Source of the DNA: Deminuibacter sp966424055
GTDB lineage: Bacteria; Bacteroidota; Bacteroidia; Chitinophagales; Chitinophagaceae
DNA length: 64,000 nt
Reading direction: 5' to 3'
NCBI GenBank assembly: GCA_966424055.1
Contig: CBJLMB010000001.1
Coordinates: 186,001-250,000, forward strand
Shown: in pieces, positions 16,465 to 25,083 of the stretch
Layout: every line of letters begins with the position of its first letter
How positions within the stretch are numbered: the first letter of the stretch is position 1
Made by a program: the position numbers and the translations under genes
The notes under the pieces: model-generated
What the model saw: only the letters and a program-made list of their open reading frames with translations
Told to the model about the DNA's origin: nothing
Database searches by the model: none

Positions 16465-18762
16465 ATGAGACTAATAACTACAACCATTATAAAGACGCTG
16501 GGTATACTGTGCCTGCTTTTTTGTTTTATTGCAGGGGCCGAAGGCCAGGGACTTCCTTCTTCCAAGGGGATTAACCAGGTATCAGACCAGCAACTGCTGC
16601 AGTTTTATCAGCAGGCGCAGAAAGCCGGGTTATCTGATGATGATATTTCAGGCATGCTGATGCAGCGGGGGATGAGTGCAACCGATATCGGTAGCTTTAA
16701 AAAGCGGCTTCAGCTATTACAGGGCAATGGTGCAAAGAGCCAGCCCTCAAAAGGCGATTCTGCCGCATTTACCCGGGATACAGTTTGGGTAAAAGAAACG
16801 CCCAAACCTAAGCGGGAGATCAATATATACGGGTTTGATTTTTTTAATACACCCAATACATCTTTTGCACCCAATGTGCAGATGGCCACCCCGAAGAACT
16901 ATGTACTGGGCCCCGGCGATGAACTGGTGATAACCGTAACCGGGTTAAATGAAAATACTATTACAGGTAAGGTATCGCCTGAAGGAAACCTGAAATTGCC
17001 TTATGCAGGGCTTGTAAGTGTTGCAGGCATCACTATTGACCAGGCAACACAGCGTATCCGGTCAAAACTGCAAACGGCTTATCCGGCTTTAGCTTCCGGT
17101 AAAACACAGCTGTTCATTACACTGGGCAGCATCAAAACCATTCATGTTTCTATCGTAGGTGAGGCCTTACACCAGGGTACTTATACGGTATCCTCAGCAG
17201 CAGGATTTTTCAATGTATTGTATTTGTCCGGAGGGCCTTCATCAAACGGGTCGCTGCGTAAAATAGAGCTGATACGAAACAACAACGTGGTTGAAACAGT
17301 CGACTTCTACTCTTTCCTGCAAAAAGGGATTTTTGATAAAAATATACGCCTGGAAGATCAGGATATAATCCGGTTTCCCGTGTATCAGAAAAGAGTGATT
17401 CTCGACGGAGAAGTAAAACGCCCGGCAATATATGAACTGCTGGAGAAAGAAACACTGACCGACCTGTTGCAGTATGCCGGTGGCCTGTCTGATAAAGCCT
17501 TTGGTGAAAAAGCCAAGATCGTTGAAGTGGGCAGGCAGGAAAGAAGGGTGCGGGATGTGGCAGCTGCCGACTTCAGTTATTTTATTCCCAGGAATGCAGA
17601 TTCAATTTATTTTGACAAGATATCTTCTCTTTATGAAAACAGGATTGTGTTGCAGGGAGCAGTTAAACATCCCGGAATATATGAACTGACCAATGGCCTT
17701 ACATTGAAACAACTGATAGGCCAGGCAGATGGATACCTGGAAACAGCGTTTTTAAACAGGGGGTATATTAAAAGAAGAAAACCCGCAGGTGAAAGAGAGA
17801 TGATCTCTTTTAATCCCATGCAAATACGCGAGGGGCAGCAGGCGGATATACAACTGGTAAAAGAAGATTCCGTATATATCTTTGACAAAGACGAAGTAAC
17901 AGACCTGCCAACCATTTCTATCGGTGGTGCAGTCAGGTTCCCCGGCAGCTTTACATACAGGCAGGGAATGCGCCTGGAAGATCTTGTTGCCATGGCCGGC
18001 GGTTTCACCATTACAGCGGCCAACCATAAGGTGGAAGTGTCAAGAATGGACAAGAACACTGCCGACACAATGGCGAATCAACTGATACACCTGCATACAC
18101 TGAATGTTGATTCGAGCCTGCAGAATGAAGATACCCGTTTTCAATTACAGCCGCTGGATTATGTATTCATTCCGCAGCTGCTGAATTACCGTGTATTGGG
18201 GAATGTGAAAATAAGAGGAGAGGTATTGTTCCCTGGTGATTATAGCCTGGAAAAAAGAAATGAATCGGTACAAAACCTGGTTGAACGGGCAGGTGGTATT
18301 TCGCCGTTTGCCTCTTTCAAAGATCTCCAGGTATACCGGAATGGCTTGAGGGTAGGTACAGATATTTTCAATTCTCCCCAAAAACAAACCTTCCTGTTAT
18401 TGCCCGAAGACAGCATTTATGTTCCCAGGAATGAAACATTTGTGCAGGTGAACGGTGCAGTGTTCAACCAGCAGATCGTCAGTTACAGCTCTTCAAAGTT
18501 CCTGTATTATATTTCTGCAGCGGGTGGTGTAACAGACAGGGGTAAGTTGGGTAAAGCATATGTTCAATACAGCAATGGCATCAACAAAAAAATAAGGCAT
18601 TTTCTTTTCTTCAGGAACTATCCCAAAGTACTTCCCGGAAGTAAAATATTTGTGCCGGAGAAATCACTGTTCTCAAGTTCCCTGTTTTCAACCGGGGCAA
18701 TAGCGGCATATACATCTATTTTTACAGCATTGGTAGCATTGATCAGTGTAATAAAAAAATAA
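16465..18762 (+). CDS. Polysaccharide export protein with multiple SLBB domains (Wza-like)
   Basis: Probably the outer membrane/periplasmic export channel of the capsule system. The ATG at 16465 precedes a signal peptide (hydrophobic core, 'GAEGQ'); a TTG at 16453 is in frame but less likely. The mature protein has a short helical N-terminus with 'SDDDISGMLMQRGMS', then the polysaccharide export domain starting at about residue 145 ('NYVLGPGDELVITV', 'VSPEGNLKLPYAGLV'). A series of SLBB beta-grasp repeats follows up to about residue 700, and a C-terminal hydrophobic segment sits near 735-760. At 765 residues it is twice the length of E. coli Wza, as is common in Bacteroidota. It lies 7 bp before the Wzz gene. 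Confidence 0.92.
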   Translation: MRLITTTIIKTLGILCLLFCFIAGAEGQGLPSSKGINQVSDQQLLQFYQQAQKAGLSDDDISGMLMQRGMSATDIGSFKKRLQLLQGNGAKSQPSKGDSAAFTRDTVWVKETPKPKREINIYGFDFFNTPNTSFAPNVQMATPKNYVLGPGDELVITVTGLNENTITGKVSPEGNLKLPYAGLVSVAGITIDQATQRIRSKLQTAYPALASGKTQLFITLGSIKTIHVSIVGEALHQGTYTVSSAAGFFNVLYLSGGPSSNGSLRKIELIRNNNVVETVDFYSFLQKGIFDKNIRLEDQDIIRFPVYQKRVILDGEVKRPAIYELLEKETLTDLLQYAGGLSDKAFGEKAKIVEVGRQERRVRDVAAADFSYFIPRNADSIYFDKISSLYENRIVLQGAVKHPGIYELTNGLTLKQLIGQADGYLETAFLNRGYIKRRKPAGEREMISFNPMQIREGQQADIQLVKEDSVYIFDKDEVTDLPTISIGGAVRFPGSFTYRQGMRLEDLVAMAGGFTITAANHKVEVSRMDKNTADTMANQLIHLHTLNVDSSLQNEDTRFQLQPLDYVFIPQLLNYRVLGNVKIRGEVLFPGDYSLEKRNESVQNLVERAGGISPFASFKDLQVYRNGLRVGTDIFNSPQKQTFLLLPEDSIYVPRNETFVQVNGAVFNQQIVSYSSSKFLYYISAAGGVTDRGKLGKAYVQYSNGINKKIRHFLFFRNYPKVLPGSKIFVPEKSLFSSSLFSTGAIAAYTSIFTALVALISVIKK

Positions 18763-18769
18763 ACGCCAG

Positions 18770-19861
18770 ATGCAGGAACACCCCAGCAGACATACAGATA
18801 ACAGTTATCCTGATGATCCGGAGTTCTCATTTGGCCAGCTGACCAGTGATTGGCTGAAGAAGTTCAAATGGCTGCTTAAGCATAAAAGAATATTGCTCAT
18901 TGCAGCTATTGTAGGCATTTTGGCTGGTTGCCTGTATGCCTGGCGGAAACATATTACCTACAAGGCCAAACTGAGCTTTATCGTGGAAGACGCAAAATCT
19001 GCGGGTGGCTCTATTATGTCAGCACTATCCGGGCAGCTGGGTTTGGATCTTGGCGGACTTTCAGGGGGCTCGGGCATTCTTGCTGGTGACAATGTACAGG
19101 CCCTGGTTAAAAGCCAGTCTCTGATTAAAAGAACCTTACTGACACCTTATTTTGATACAGGGAATTATTCACTGGCCAACAGGTATATTGATGTAACCGG
19201 GCTAAAGGAAAAATGGCTTTCCAGTAAAAAAGTGGCAAGGGCTATCAGTTTTCCCTGTTCAGCAGTGAGTTTTGACCGTGTTGAAGACAGCCTGATGCAA
19301 ACCATCATAAAAAAGATCACAGAGGATGAACTTGCTATTGCCAAACCGGATAAAAAGCTGAATATTTTTGAATTGCAGGCAAATACTGAGGATGAAAGAT
19401 TGAGCCAGTTGCTTTGCGAGCGGTTATTGAAAACGACAGCAGATTTTTATATCGACACAAAAACAAGCCGTTTAAAAAATAATATCAGCAGGCTGCAGCA
19501 CAGGGCCGACAGTATAGGCGTTCTGCTGAACCAGAAAACCGTAGCCGCCACACAGTCTGAAGTAATGCTGCTGGATGGTAACCCGGCTTTTACAGCCCCT
19601 ACTGCATCTGCAGAGATACAGGCAAGAAATAAAACCGTGCTTGCTACTATTTATGCTGAAATAGTCAAAAACCTCGAAATCAGTAAAACAGCGCTGGTAC
19701 AGGAAACACCGGCTATCCAGGTGATCGATTATCCCGAGCTGCCCCTGAAGAAAAACCAGGTGAAATGGTATATAGCCGCCTTTGCAGGTATGCTGATCGC
19801 ATTGCTTGTAACCGGTGGATTGATGCTGATGTTACGTCCGCAGCCTAAAAGCAACACATAA
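18770..19861 (+). CDS. Wzz-type chain length determinant protein
   Basis: An inner membrane co-polymerase that sets polymer length. The 363-residue protein has a transmembrane segment at about 43-63 ('ILLIAAIVGILAGCLYAW'), a long periplasmic part with coiled-coil propensity near 220-260, and a second transmembrane segment near 330-352 preceded by 'YPELPLKKNQVKW', the proline-rich signature before TM2. A glycine/serine-rich patch at 80-105 is typical of Bacteroidota members. No C-terminal tyrosine kinase domain is present, and no separate kinase gene was seen nearby. It ends the plus-strand run and faces the minus-strand glycosyltransferase at 19870 across an 8-bp gap. Confidence 0.88.
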   Translation: MQEHPSRHTDNSYPDDPEFSFGQLTSDWLKKFKWLLKHKRILLIAAIVGILAGCLYAWRKHITYKAKLSFIVEDAKSAGGSIMSALSGQLGLDLGGLSGGSGILAGDNVQALVKSQSLIKRTLLTPYFDTGNYSLANRYIDVTGLKEKWLSSKKVARAISFPCSAVSFDRVEDSLMQTIIKKITEDELAIAKPDKKLNIFELQANTEDERLSQLLCERLLKTTADFYIDTKTSRLKNNISRLQHRADSIGVLLNQKTVAATQSEVMLLDGNPAFTAPTASAEIQARNKTVLATIYAEIVKNLEISKTALVQETPAIQVIDYPELPLKKNQVKWYIAAFAGMLIALLVTGGLMLMLRPQPKSNT

Positions 19862-19869
19862 AAGAGGCT

Positions 19870-21009
19870 TTACAGCTTTTCCCTGTTTTGCGCTTTTTTA
19901 AATAATTCCATTAGTTGTGCCGCTGTTTTTTCCCAGGAAAATAAACCAATTCTTTTCTCTCCGCGTGCTATCAGTTCTTTGCGCAATGCCTCATTATCTA
20001 TCAAAAGCCTCATTTTATCGCAGATATCTGATGGCTCAAAAGGATTAAAACTGAGCACTGCATCCCCGCCTACTTCCGGCAAACAGGTATTGTTTGCTAC
20101 CAGAACCGGTATTTTAAACCTGAATGCTTCCAGAACCGGTATGCCGAATCCTTCATTTACAGATGGAAAAACGTACATAAATGCCCCCGCATAAATGGCG
20201 GCCAGTGTTTCATCCGGAACATAGCCGGTTTGTATCACATGCTGCTGTAGCTGGTATTGCTCGATAGTGCGGTTAATAAGTTCCGTTTCATCTGAATGTA
20301 TTTTGCCGCTTCCTTTACCTGCTAAAACAAGTTTGAATCGATCGTATCCCAGTGCTCTCAATTGATGAAATGCCTGGATAAGACGCGGCAGGTTTTTTCT
20401 TTTATCCAGCACACCCACATGGAGTATATAAGGGCAATTATCCAGCTTATGCCATTCTGACGGAAATTGCACCAACGCACCAGGCGCCGGCAATGATTTA
20501 GGGCCCTCATAAATAGCTACCAGTTTGTCTAATGCAATATGAGCATGTTTATGCACCGTTTGCCGGGCATAATTGGTTGGCACCATAATAAAGGATGACC
20601 GTTTGGCTGCAGGTAAGGCAAAGTATTTGAATATTTTCAGCCATATGCCATTATAATGCTCCGGGTATTCAAAGAAAAATGCATCGTGAAACACCTGTAC
20701 GGTTGTAAACCCTAAATGGATATAAGGCGCAAAATAATCGTCACAAAAAACAATATCGCATTTTTTGCGCCATGCTTTTACCGGAAGAACTACCTGTTTC
20801 CATAACTGCAGCCTGAGATGGCCCAAAGCAAGTTTCCATTTATTGGTACCTGCATAAACCGTATACTTTGTATCAAAAAAATAAAAACGGCAATATTCGT
20901 TTTCGAGATGCCTGAATTGCCTGCAGATCTCTTCCAGCGTGGTCTTGGTTCCTGTTTCTGCCACACGCAGGTTTCTGATATCTACCCCGATATTAATTTG
21001 TTGCGGCAT
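19870..21009 (-). CDS. Glycosyltransferase family 4
   Basis: A GT-B enzyme of 379 residues from the ATG at 21009, which starts directly before the first beta strand ('INIGVDIRN'). An ATG at 21039 would lengthen the overlap with the upstream gene from 17 to 47 bp. The N-terminal half includes 'TVQVFHDAFFFEYPEHY'-like text; the C-terminal half carries 'ILHVGVLDKRKNLPRLIQAF' and 'YVFPSVNEGFGIPVLEAFRF', whose EX7E motif and 'GFG' are typical of mannosyltransferase-like GT4 enzymes. It is transcribed with the polymerase upstream of it. Substrate is not known. Confidence 0.9.
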   Translation of the reverse strand: MPQQINIGVDIRNLRVAETGTKTTLEEICRQFRHLENEYCRFYFFDTKYTVYAGTNKWKLALGHLRLQLWKQVVLPVKAWRKKCDIVFCDDYFAPYIHLGFTTVQVFHDAFFFEYPEHYNGIWLKIFKYFALPAAKRSSFIMVPTNYARQTVHKHAHIALDKLVAIYEGPKSLPAPGALVQFPSEWHKLDNCPYILHVGVLDKRKNLPRLIQAFHQLRALGYDRFKLVLAGKGSGKIHSDETELINRTIEQYQLQQHVIQTGYVPDETLAAIYAGAFMYVFPSVNEGFGIPVLEAFRFKIPVLVANNTCLPEVGGDAVLSFNPFEPSDICDKMRLLIDNEALRKELIARGEKRIGLFSWEKTAAQLMELFKKAQNREKL

Positions 21010-22378
21010 GCCTTGTTTCAATTTTACCGGAAGCCACATGTTCTGTGACCTGTGTGATCAATAATCCCGAGAAAAACCAGGTGATATAACTGATATATAT
21101 ATACGATTCTACTTCCGCTGTGAACAACGGGATGATCAAACCGATCTTCAACAGTACAATAACCAGGGACAATCTCCTGGTTTTTCCCTTGCGTGTTTTA
21201 AAATTCCTGATGGCTGTTCTGATTAAATGAACATACATGGCAATATAAAGCGCCACAGCAATAAAGCCAGCCTGTACGCCGATAATGATGAGTTCATTTT
21301 CACCACCTACATTTACACCTAAAGCCCCTGCTATTCTTCCAGACGAGCCCAACCCCAACCCCAGCGGATGTGTACTGATCGCCTGTACGCCTTCCACCCA
21401 TTCAATCAGGTGACTTAGGCTTGATGAATTGCTGAAATCGATGGTATTGATAATGAAATCGACAAGATCTCCCTGTATCCAGAACAGGCAGGCTATTGCC
21501 GCGATCAGGAAAATGCTGTGAAATATTTTCAGCAGCAGTTTTTTTTCGGTGATATGGGCATATATGTAAATGATAATAAAATAACTGGCAAAGGATGCCC
21601 GGGAAAGGGCAAATGCTACAGATAACAGGGTACAAACCAAGGTAAGCTGGTTAAACCTGTTGAGATGGATGCGGTTGTTTTCATCAGTAACCATGGCGGC
21701 CAGTACCGACAAGCTTACCAGGGTTGCAGCTGCATTTTCCAGCGGGTTGGCAAAAAAACTGGCAAACCGCTTCATCCCGCTTTCTGCCTCGAAGGTCCAT
21801 GTAAGATTGTAATGCCCTGCTGGTACCACATCATAGTAATAATAATAATAATCGGCATACCCGGTATATGTTTGCAGATGCTGATAGGGAATAATTTCAA
21901 ACAGCAATACAACTGCCGCCGCAATAGCTACAATACATATATAATGAAATGCCTTGTTCAGGTTGATAGCTGAAACAGGGAATAAGCGCCCGGTAAAATA
22001 AATGAGCGGGAAAAAAGAAAGACTTTTGAAGGCGATCAGTTTTTCAAAAAAACTGAAACTGCCAACAGGCAAAAAAACATAGGCCAGGGTATAAAAGAAA
22101 TAGATCAGTACCAGCTTATCGAACAGGTGAAAGCTGATTTTTCTTTTTATGTTGTATAGTAACGAGCCCAGGCAGGCAATAATGATGATTTCTTTAAAAG
22201 CCTGCAGAACAGGCAGGGCTGCAGAAAAACCGTACATAAAAGATACGGAAAGCGATGTAATATAAATGGGCAACCCGAATACAAGAAAAAGAAGTACGCC
22301 ATCCTGCCTGTTACGGAAAATTTGTACAAGGGCTATAATAAACGACCATACATATATAACAGGAAAGAGAAAAAACAT
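20993..22378 (-). CDS. O-antigen ligase/polymerase-like membrane protein (Wzy candidate)
   Basis: A polytopic inner membrane protein of 461 residues with roughly 10-12 hydrophobic segments and one long extracytoplasmic loop in the second half (about residues 300-380: 'SLSHLIEWVEGVQAISTHPLGLGLGSSG'). 'THPLGLGLGS' matches the 'P-x-G-x-G' pattern seen in the Wzy_C/O-antigen ligase family. In a locus with a Wzx flippase, a Wzz and an export protein, polymerase is the best assignment; ligase is the alternative. It overlaps the following GT4 gene by 17 bp. Wzy sequences diverge strongly, so this rests on topology, motif and context. Confidence 0.78.
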   Translation of the reverse strand: MFFLFPVIYVWSFIIALVQIFRNRQDGVLLFLVFGLPIYITSLSVSFMYGFSAALPVLQAFKEIIIIACLGSLLYNIKRKISFHLFDKLVLIYFFYTLAYVFLPVGSFSFFEKLIAFKSLSFFPLIYFTGRLFPVSAINLNKAFHYICIVAIAAAVVLLFEIIPYQHLQTYTGYADYYYYYYDVVPAGHYNLTWTFEAESGMKRFASFFANPLENAAATLVSLSVLAAMVTDENNRIHLNRFNQLTLVCTLLSVAFALSRASFASYFIIIYIYAHITEKKLLLKIFHSIFLIAAIACLFWIQGDLVDFIINTIDFSNSSSLSHLIEWVEGVQAISTHPLGLGLGSSGRIAGALGVNVGGENELIIIGVQAGFIAVALYIAMYVHLIRTAIRNFKTRKGKTRRLSLVIVLLKIGLIIPLFTAEVESYIYISYITWFFSGLLITQVTEHVASGKIETRHAATN

Positions 22379-22508
22379 TTTGGCAATACGGTATAAAAAT
22401 TAGTGGTTACTTTTTTCAATATCCCATACAACCAGCCGGCAAATTGATGTGCACAAGATAAACAGTTTCTGTACCCTGGTTCCACCACGATTCCCGGTAT
22501 GGCTGCTT

Positions 22509-22538
22509 TTAAACTGTAATAATATAATTACAGTTTAA
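22509..22538. repeat. 12-bp perfect inverted repeat in a divergent intergenic region
   Basis: Arms TTAAACTGTAAT (22509-22520) and ATTACAGTTTAA (22527-22538) flank an AATATA spacer. It lies in the 306-bp gap between the minus-strand polymerase and plus-strand rfbF, 129 bp before the one start and 146 bp before the other. No T tract follows a GC-rich stem, so an operator fits better than a terminator. The rest of this gap shows no gene. Confidence 0.6.
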
Positions 22539-22684
22539 TTGGGATAAATGAATGTGCAAAATAAGGTATTATTTATACAGCATTTGGAGATATTCACGCT
22601 AAAAGGGAATACCAGGTTATTTGCTAGCCATAACGTGAAAACCATGTATTTTTATCCCGTTTTACGGCTAAACCAAACCGGCTA

Positions 22685-23473
22685 ATGGAAACGAAAGACA
22701 TTCCTATTTTCATACTTTGCGGAGGATTAGGTACCAGGATCAAAGAAGAAACCGAGTTCAGGCCCAAGCCGATGGTGCCGGTAGGCGAATATCCCATATT
22801 ATGGCATATCATGCATTCGTATGCCAGGCATGGATTTAAACGGTTTATTTTATGTACAGGGTTTAAATCGGAAGTGATCAAAGATTATATCAGGCACTAT
22901 TCTGAACGTAACAGTGATTTTACGATTGATTTCAGCAAAAACAGTAAAATAATACATTCTGTCGACCACGATCTTGACTGGGAAGTAACCGTAGCTTATA
23001 CCGGAGCCGCTACCATGACCGGTGGAAGGGTTGCCCGCGCTGCTGCAAAATTCCTGGGCAGCCATACCCAGTTTGGCGTTACATATGGTGATGGGCTAAC
23101 CAACGCCAATCTTGCTGATGAATTCAGGTTTCATCTCTCTCACAACAAAATAGGCACCGTATTGGGCGTAAACCCACCTTCACGGTTTGGTGAAATTAAA
23201 CTGGATGGGGAACAGGTGATCGAGTTCGCTGAGAAGCCTTCTTTCAATGAAAAATGGATCAACGGCGGTTTTTTCTTTTTCAAAAAAGAATTTCTCAGCT
23301 ATTTGTCCGAAGAGGAAGACTGTGTGCTGGAAAGAGAACCACTTGTTCAGCTTGCCAGGGATAAGCAGCTGAATTTATATAAGCATCCGGGATTCTGGGC
23401 CTGTATGGATACCCAGCGGGACAGAGACCAGCTGACTGAGCTATGGAATTCAGGAAGCGCTCCATGGATTTGA
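22685..23473 (+). CDS. rfbF: Glucose-1-phosphate cytidylyltransferase
   Basis: Makes CDP-glucose from glucose-1-phosphate and CTP, the entry to CDP-3,6-dideoxyhexoses and other CDP-sugars. The 262-residue protein matches RfbF in length. The nucleotidyltransferase signature 'CGGLGTRIKEET' is near residue 12, followed by 'RPKPMVPVGEYPILWHIM', then 'YGDGLTN' with the metal-binding Asp and 'GVNPPSRFGEI'. 'NGGFFFF' and 'FWACMDTQRD' near the C-terminus are also RfbF-like. It heads a four-gene plus-strand block; a CDP-glucose 4,6-dehydratase (rfbG) would be expected next but is not seen in the window. Confidence 0.95.
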   Translation: METKDIPIFILCGGLGTRIKEETEFRPKPMVPVGEYPILWHIMHSYARHGFKRFILCTGFKSEVIKDYIRHYSERNSDFTIDFSKNSKIIHSVDHDLDWEVTVAYTGAATMTGGRVARAAAKFLGSHTQFGVTYGDGLTNANLADEFRFHLSHNKIGTVLGVNPPSRFGEIKLDGEQVIEFAEKPSFNEKWINGGFFFFKKEFLSYLSEEEDCVLEREPLVQLARDKQLNLYKHPGFWACMDTQRDRDQLTELWNSGSAPWI

Positions 23474-23493
23474 ATAATTGATAAATTAAACGG

Positions 23494-24510
23494 ATGAAAG
23501 TATTTGTTACAGGCCATCTTGGGTATATCGGTGTACACCTGGTAAAACAGTTAAAGGAACATGGGCATTATGTAAAAGGATGCGATATCGGGCTTTTTGA
23601 GAACTGTGCCTGGCAGCCTTACATAAAACCCGATGAAGAGCTGATCAGGGATATCAGGATGCTCACACCGGAGGACCTGGAAGGATATGATTGCGTAATG
23701 CATCTTGCCGCCATTTCCAATGATCCCATGGGCGACCTGGATGCCGGCATCACCTACGATATAAACCTGCATGGTTCAGTTAAACTGGCAGAAACAGCCA
23801 AGGCTGCAGGTGTAAGCAGGTTCCTTTTTTCAGGCAGTTGCTCGGTATATGGCAAAGGAGAAAAACCATTCCTGAGTGAAACCGATCCGTTAAACCCGGT
23901 TTCAGCATATGCTGTTTCTAAAATAGAATCAGAAAAGCTGATATCCCCGCTGGCTGACAATCATTTTACTCCGGTTTATTTAAGAAATGCTACAGCCTAT
24001 GGTTATTCGCCCATGCTAAGGATAGACCTCGTGGTGAACAACCTGCTGGGTTGCGCACATGCAAGAGGCGATATCAGGATCATGAGCGACGGATCGCCCT
24101 GGAGGCCGCTGATCCATTGCAGCGATATTGCCAAGGCATTTGTTCACCTGATGCAGGCCGATCGGGAAAAAGTAGCCAACCGCGCGATCAATATCGGGGG
24201 TAATCCTGAAAATTACCAGGTAAAGCAGATCGCAGACTATGTAAAAGAGCTAATGCCTTCCTGCAATATTGTATTTACCGGCGAAGCAGGCGATGATCCG
24301 CGCAATTATCAGGTAAACTTCGATCTGCTTTCTTCCATAGCACCGGATTTCCGCCTTGATTATACTGTTTGGGATGGCATGCAGGAGCTGCACAGGTATT
24401 ATCATGACCTGGGGTTTTCGCTAACAGATTTTGAAGGCGACAGGTTTGTTCGCTTAAGAACACTGAAGCACCAGCTGCATTTACTTAACCAACATCAGAA
24501 TATAGTTTAA
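23494..24510 (+). CDS. NAD-dependent epimerase/dehydratase (SDR), CDP-sugar block
   Basis: An extended SDR of 338 residues with 'GHLGYIGVHL' near residue 7 (GxxGxxG), 'FSGSCSVYGKGE' for the Ser/Thr catalytic region and 'YAVSKIESEKL' (YxxxK) near residue 137. 'LRNATAYGYSPMLRIDLVVNNL' and 'NIGGNPENYQVKQIA' resemble SDRs that commonly accompany RfbF and an RfbC-like epimerase in surface-sugar loci. It could be the C4/C6-modifying enzyme for the CDP-sugar made by RfbF. It is 20 bp downstream of rfbF, and its TAA overlaps the ATG of the next gene. The precise reaction cannot be told from sequence. Confidence 0.8.
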   Translation: MKVFVTGHLGYIGVHLVKQLKEHGHYVKGCDIGLFENCAWQPYIKPDEELIRDIRMLTPEDLEGYDCVMHLAAISNDPMGDLDAGITYDINLHGSVKLAETAKAAGVSRFLFSGSCSVYGKGEKPFLSETDPLNPVSAYAVSKIESEKLISPLADNHFTPVYLRNATAYGYSPMLRIDLVVNNLLGCAHARGDIRIMSDGSPWRPLIHCSDIAKAFVHLMQADREKVANRAINIGGNPENYQVKQIADYVKELMPSCNIVFTGEAGDDPRNYQVNFDLLSSIAPDFRLDYTVWDGMQELHRYYHDLGFSLTDFEGDRFVRLRTLKHQLHLLNQHQNIV

Positions 24511-25058
24511 TGAAATTTATACCAACACCCTTACAGGGCGCCTACATAATAGAATTGGAGAAAAGAGAAGATGAACGGGGTTTTTTTGCGCGGTCGTTTT
24601 GTGTGAATGAATACGATGAATTGAAACTGGAGCATACCATCGTGCAGATCAATAATTCACTAAGCAGGCAGAAAGGAACCATGAGAGGTATGCATTACCA
24701 GCTTCCTCCCAAAGCAGAAACAAAAATCGTTCGTTGTATAAGAGGTTCTTTGTTTGATGTGATTATTGACCTGCGTGATGGATCTGCAACCTACGGATCA
24801 TGGTATGGGGCAGTGCTTAGCGCTGAAAACAGGTGTATGATGTATGTTCCAAAAGGATTTGCGCACGGCTTTCTTACATTGGAAGATGATACCGAAGCAT
24901 TGTATCTTGTAACCGAGTTTTATTCACCTGAACACGAAAGAGGGATCCGGTTTAATGACCCCGCATTTAACATCGAATGGCCTATACCCCCCCTTGTTGT
25001 TTCAGAGAAAGATACACTGCATGCAGACTTTGACCTGAAAAACAGCATCCGGTTTTAG
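24510..25058 (+). CDS. RfbC-like nucleotide-sugar 3,5-epimerase, second copy
   Basis: A cupin epimerase of 182 residues of the dTDP-4-dehydrorhamnose 3,5-epimerase family: 'DERGFFARSFC', 'QINNSLSRQKGTMRGMHYQ' with the catalytic His, 'DVIIDLRDGSATYG' and 'VPKGFAHGFLTLED'. It differs clearly from the copy at 1499. Being translationally coupled to the SDR before it (TAATG at 24508-24512) and downstream of rfbF, it probably acts on a CDP-4-keto sugar rather than a dTDP-sugar; that is inference. Proteins of this branch may epimerise only C3 or C5. Confidence 0.88.
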   Translation: MKFIPTPLQGAYIIELEKREDERGFFARSFCVNEYDELKLEHTIVQINNSLSRQKGTMRGMHYQLPPKAETKIVRCIRGSLFDVIIDLRDGSATYGSWYGAVLSAENRCMMYVPKGFAHGFLTLEDDTEALYLVTEFYSPEHERGIRFNDPAFNIEWPIPPLVVSEKDTLHADFDLKNSIRF

Positions 25059-25083
25059 CTCAAGGAATACAATTAAACCTGCA

